From: Duganella sp. CF458 | GTDB lineage: Bacteria > Pseudomonadota > Gammaproteobacteria > Burkholderiales > Burkholderiaceae_D | Direction: 5' to 3' | Assembly: GCF_900113115.1 (NCBI RefSeq) | Contig: NZ_FOOF01000003.1 | Span: 124,001 to 188,000 of the forward strand | DNA length: 64,000 nt | Shown here: piece by piece, positions 62,031 through 64,000 of the stretch | How positions within the stretch are numbered: position 1 is the first letter of the stretch | How the letters are laid out: each line of letters starts with the position of its first letter | Translations under genes and position numbers: made by a program | Notes under the pieces: generated by a model | Told to the model about the DNA's origin: nothing | Databases searched by the model: none | What the model saw: the letters and a program-made list of their open reading frames with translations, nothing else

Positions 62031-63194
62031 TTACAGGCCGGCCGCAGCGCGCAGGATCGCTGCCTTGTCGGTACGCTCCCAGCTGAATTCCGGCTCTTCG
62101 CGGCCGAAGTGGCCATAAGCCGCGGTCTTGGCGTAGATCGGGCGCAGCAGGTCCAGCATCTGCACGATGCCTTTCGGGCGCAGGTCGAAGTGCTCCTGCA
62201 CCAGCTGGGCGATCTTCTCGTCGGAGATCACGCCGGTGCCTTCGGTGTACACGGTGATGTTAATCGGGCGTGCCACGCCGATCGCGTACGACACCTGCAC
62301 CTGGCACTGGCGCGCCAGGCCGGAAGCCACCACGTTCTTGGCCACGTAGCGGGCGGCGTAGGCTGCCGAACGGTCCACCTTGGACGGGTCCTTGCCGGAG
62401 AACGCACCGCCGCCGTGCGGGGCTGCGCCGCCGTAGGTGTCGACGATGATCTTGCGGCCGGTCAGGCCGCAGTCGCCCTGCGGGCCGCCGATGACGAAGC
62501 GGCCGGTCGGGTTGACCAGGAACTTGGTGTCCTTGATCCATTCGGCCGGCAGCACCGGCTTGATGATCTCTTCGATCACCGCCTCTTCAATTTGCGAGTG
62601 GCTCATCTCGGGCGCGTGCTGGGTCGACAGCACCACGGTATCCACGGCAACCGGGCGGCCATTCACGTAGCGCAGGGTGACCTGCGATTTCGCGTCCGGG
62701 CGCAGCCATGGCAGGCGGCCATCCTTGCGCAGCTGCGACTGGCGCTCGACCAGGCGGTGCGAGTAGTAGATCGGCGCCGGCATCAGTTCCGGGGTTTCAT
62801 CGCAGGCGTAGCCGAACATCAGGCCCTGGTCGCCGGCGCCCTGGTCCAGGTCGATGCCGGCACCTTCGTCGACGCCCTGGGCGATGTCCGGCGATTGCTT
62901 GTCGTAAGCAACCAGCACGGCGCAGCCCTTGTAGTCGATACCGTATTCGGTGTTGTCGTAGCCGATACGCTTGATGGTATCGCGCGCTACTTGAATATAA
63001 TCCACGTTGGCGTGGGTGGTGATTTCACCTGCCAGCACCACCAGGCCGGTATTGCACAGCGTTTCCGCGGCGACGCGGGCGCGTGGGTCCTGGCTGAGGA
63101 TGGCATCCAGAATCGCATCGGAAATCTGGTCGGCTACCTTGTCCGGGTGGCCTTCAGAAACGGATTCGGAAGTGAAAAGGAAATCGTTGGACAT
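62031..63194 (-). CDS. metK: S-adenosylmethionine synthetase
   Basis: This 387-residue enzyme makes SAM from methionine and ATP. Signature residues are [20 protein letters not shown] at the N-terminus, [12 protein letters not shown] near 117-128 and the Gly-rich [19 protein letters not shown] near 260-278. The ATG at 63194 has AGGAG upstream. Its long leader holds repeated complementary 7-9 base segments that can occlude or free this ribosome site. It is divergent from the LpxL-type gene. Confidence 0.99.
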   Translation of the reverse strand: MSNDFLFTSESVSEGHPDKVADQISDAILDAILSQDPRARVAAETLCNTGLVVLAGEITTHANVDYIQVARDTIKRIGYDNTEYGIDYKGCAVLVAYDKQSPDIAQGVDEGAGIDLDQGAGDQGLMFGYACDETPELMPAPIYYSHRLVERQSQLRKDGRLPWLRPDAKSQVTLRYVNGRPVAVDTVVLSTQHAPEMSHSQIEEAVIEEIIKPVLPAEWIKDTKFLVNPTGRFVIGGPQGDCGLTGRKIIVDTYGGAAPHGGGAFSGKDPSKVDRSAAYAARYVAKNVVASGLARQCQVQVSYAIGVARPINITVYTEGTGVISDEKIAQLVQEHFDLRPKGIVQMLDLLRPIYAKTAAYGHFGREEPEFSWERTDKAAILRAAAGL

Positions 63195-63285
63195 CGCAAG
63201 CTCCTGACTTTGGTTCTAAATAACATTGTCGCAAAACCAATATAGCTTGCGACGCTTTAGCGAAGTTTGTATCCCGCCTCGCAAG
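63194..63285 (-). promoter_or_regulatory. metK leader with mutually exclusive stems
   Basis: In the transcript CTTGCGA (63285-63279) and TCGCAAGCT (63252-63244) are complementary. The latter is also the exact reverse complement of AGCTTGCGA (63202-63194), which covers the end of the Shine-Dalgarno sequence and the first base of the start codon. A further TTGCGAC near 63235-63229 competes locally. I do not recognise a known riboswitch class. Confidence 0.5.
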
Positions 63286-63382
63286 TTGTCTGTTAACTCA
63301 GCGGCTACTGCAACGTGGTATTTTACGCTTCTTAAAAAATTTTTGTGCAGAGCAACGTAAAAATGCTCTTATAAATTAAGAA

Positions 63383-64000
63383 ATGCTGTTAAGAATATTT
63401 CGCTTTTTCTCCATCTTCCCCTTGCCGCTGCTGCACGCCCTGGGCGTCGGGCTCGGCTGGCTGGTCTACCTGCTGTCTCCTGCGTACCGGCGCCGCATGC
63501 GCGCCAACCTGACCCAGGCCGGCTTTTCCGCCCAACTCGGCAGCGCTATCGGCGAAGCCGGCAAGGCCATTGCCGAACTGCCCTTCATCTGGTGTGCCGA
63601 CCCGCAGCGCGTGACCGACCGCGCCACCGTGGAGAATTGGGACCTGGTGCAGCAATACCTGGATGCCGGCCAAGGCATCGTGTTCCTGACGCCGCACCTG
63701 GGCTGCTTTGAAATCACCGCCCAGGAAATCGCCCACCGCACCGAGCTGATGGTGATGTACCGCCCGCCGCGCAAGGAAGCGATGAAGCCGCTGATCGAAG
63801 GCGCCCGTGCCCGCAAGAACCTGTTGTTGGCGCCAGCCAATATGAGCGGGGTGCGCATGCTGGCCAAGTTCCTGAAGAAGGGCCGGCCGATCGGCCTGCT
63901 GCCCGACCAGGTGCCGCAGGAAGGCGAAGGCGTGTGGGCCGACTTCTTTGGCCGCACTGCCTACACCATGACCTTGCCGGCCAAGATGGCGCAACTGGGC
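63383..64000 (+). CDS. LpxL/HtrB-type lipid A acyltransferase, partial (runs off the window)
   Basis: The first 206 codons are present, starting MLLRIFRFFSIFPLPLLHALG, a hydrophobic N-terminal anchor. The acyltransferase H-x4-D/E motif appears as TPHLGCFEI near residues 110-118. GLLPDQVPQEGEGVWADFFG near 171-190 is the second conserved block of the lysophospholipid acyltransferase family. Members add secondary acyl chains to lipid A in the inner membrane. The frame is open to the end of the window, so the 3' part is outside. The ATG is inferred by conservation; no strong ribosome site is visible. Confidence 0.9.
   Translation, partial: MLLRIFRFFSIFPLPLLHALGVGLGWLVYLLSPAYRRRMRANLTQAGFSAQLGSAIGEAGKAIAELPFIWCADPQRVTDRATVENWDLVQQYLDAGQGIVFLTPHLGCFEITAQEIAHRTELMVMYRPPRKEAMKPLIEGARARKNLLLAPANMSGVRMLAKFLKKGRPIGLLPDQVPQEGEGVWADFFGRTAYTMTLPAKMAQLG

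Noticed and set aside
63195-63382. A known SAM riboswitch upstream of metK
   Set aside because: I could not find the conserved cores of the SAM-I or SAM-II classes or the SAH pattern present before ahcY. Only the interlocking repeats are supported.

Overview
The window looks like a chromosomal segment of a high-GC betaproteobacterium of the family Oxalobacteraceae (Massilia/Duganella/Janthinobacterium type). The reasons are the gene order tRNA-Tyr, Gly, Thr, tuf, tRNA-Trp, secE, nusG, rplKAJL, rpoBC, an ahcY-holin-metF operon with an S-adenosylhomocysteine (SAH) riboswitch leader, a PEP-CTERM-like exported protein with a sigma-54 promoter, and strongly GC-rich codon third positions. The genus is an inference; no 16S rRNA gene is present.

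Layout. (1) 1-4508 is a visibly AT-richer accessory block. It holds two gene pairs facing each other tail to tail: an AAA ATPase with a PIN-like partner (+ strand), and a multi-domain protein of unknown function with a PD-(D/E)XK-like nuclease (- strand). Both pairs have the architecture of anti-phage defence modules, and neither matches a named system I can assign with confidence. (2) 4589-18625 is the transcription/translation cluster on the - strand, read from a tRNA promoter near 18600 through tuf, secE, nusG, the L11/L1/L10/L7-L12 genes, and rpoB-rpoC to a strong terminator at 4589-4619. An L10 leader and an rplL-rpoB stem-loop lie inside it. (3) 18676-28511 is a signalling block: a MASE1-PAS-GGDEF-EAL protein, an HDOD protein, a receiver-TPR protein whose phosphoacceptor position is Glu, a receiver-HD-GYP protein, CheW and a membrane-anchored J-domain protein. 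(4) 28524-31825 carries a MidA-like methyltransferase and a coupled pteridine/tRNA set (pteridine reductase-like SDR, folB, ttcA). (5) 31845-44887 is an exported degradation block on the - strand: TonB-dependent receptor, giant M48 metalloprotease, M14 carboxypeptidase and two GH92 mannosidase-like enzymes. (6) 45014-51554 is aromatic amino-acid catabolism (fused indolepyruvate oxidoreductase, hppD) with a divergent Lrp-type regulator and two coupled genes of unknown function. (7) 51633-58405 is mixed: BASS-family transporter, solute-binding protein, GNAT, CCA-adding enzyme, GST, soluble lytic transglycosylase, 5-formyl-THF cyclo-ligase. (8) 58484-63194 is the methyl cycle (metF, holin-like gene, ahcY, metK), with a PEP-CTERM-like gene between ahcY and metK. 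The window ends in an LpxL-type acyltransferase.

How parts work together. metK, ahcY and metF make and recycle S-adenosylmethionine. ahcY sits behind an SAH riboswitch, and the metK leader has mutually exclusive complementary segments, one of which covers the ribosome-binding site. HppD and indolepyruvate oxidoreductase act on the keto acids of aromatic amino acids, and the divergent Lrp-type gene with a palindrome in the shared promoter region is the likely regulator. A dispersed palindromic repeat (ACCGGTAAACCGGTGTCAGACCC type) sits directly at the 3' ends of several genes. The best candidates for something undescribed are the two gene pairs in 1-4508.
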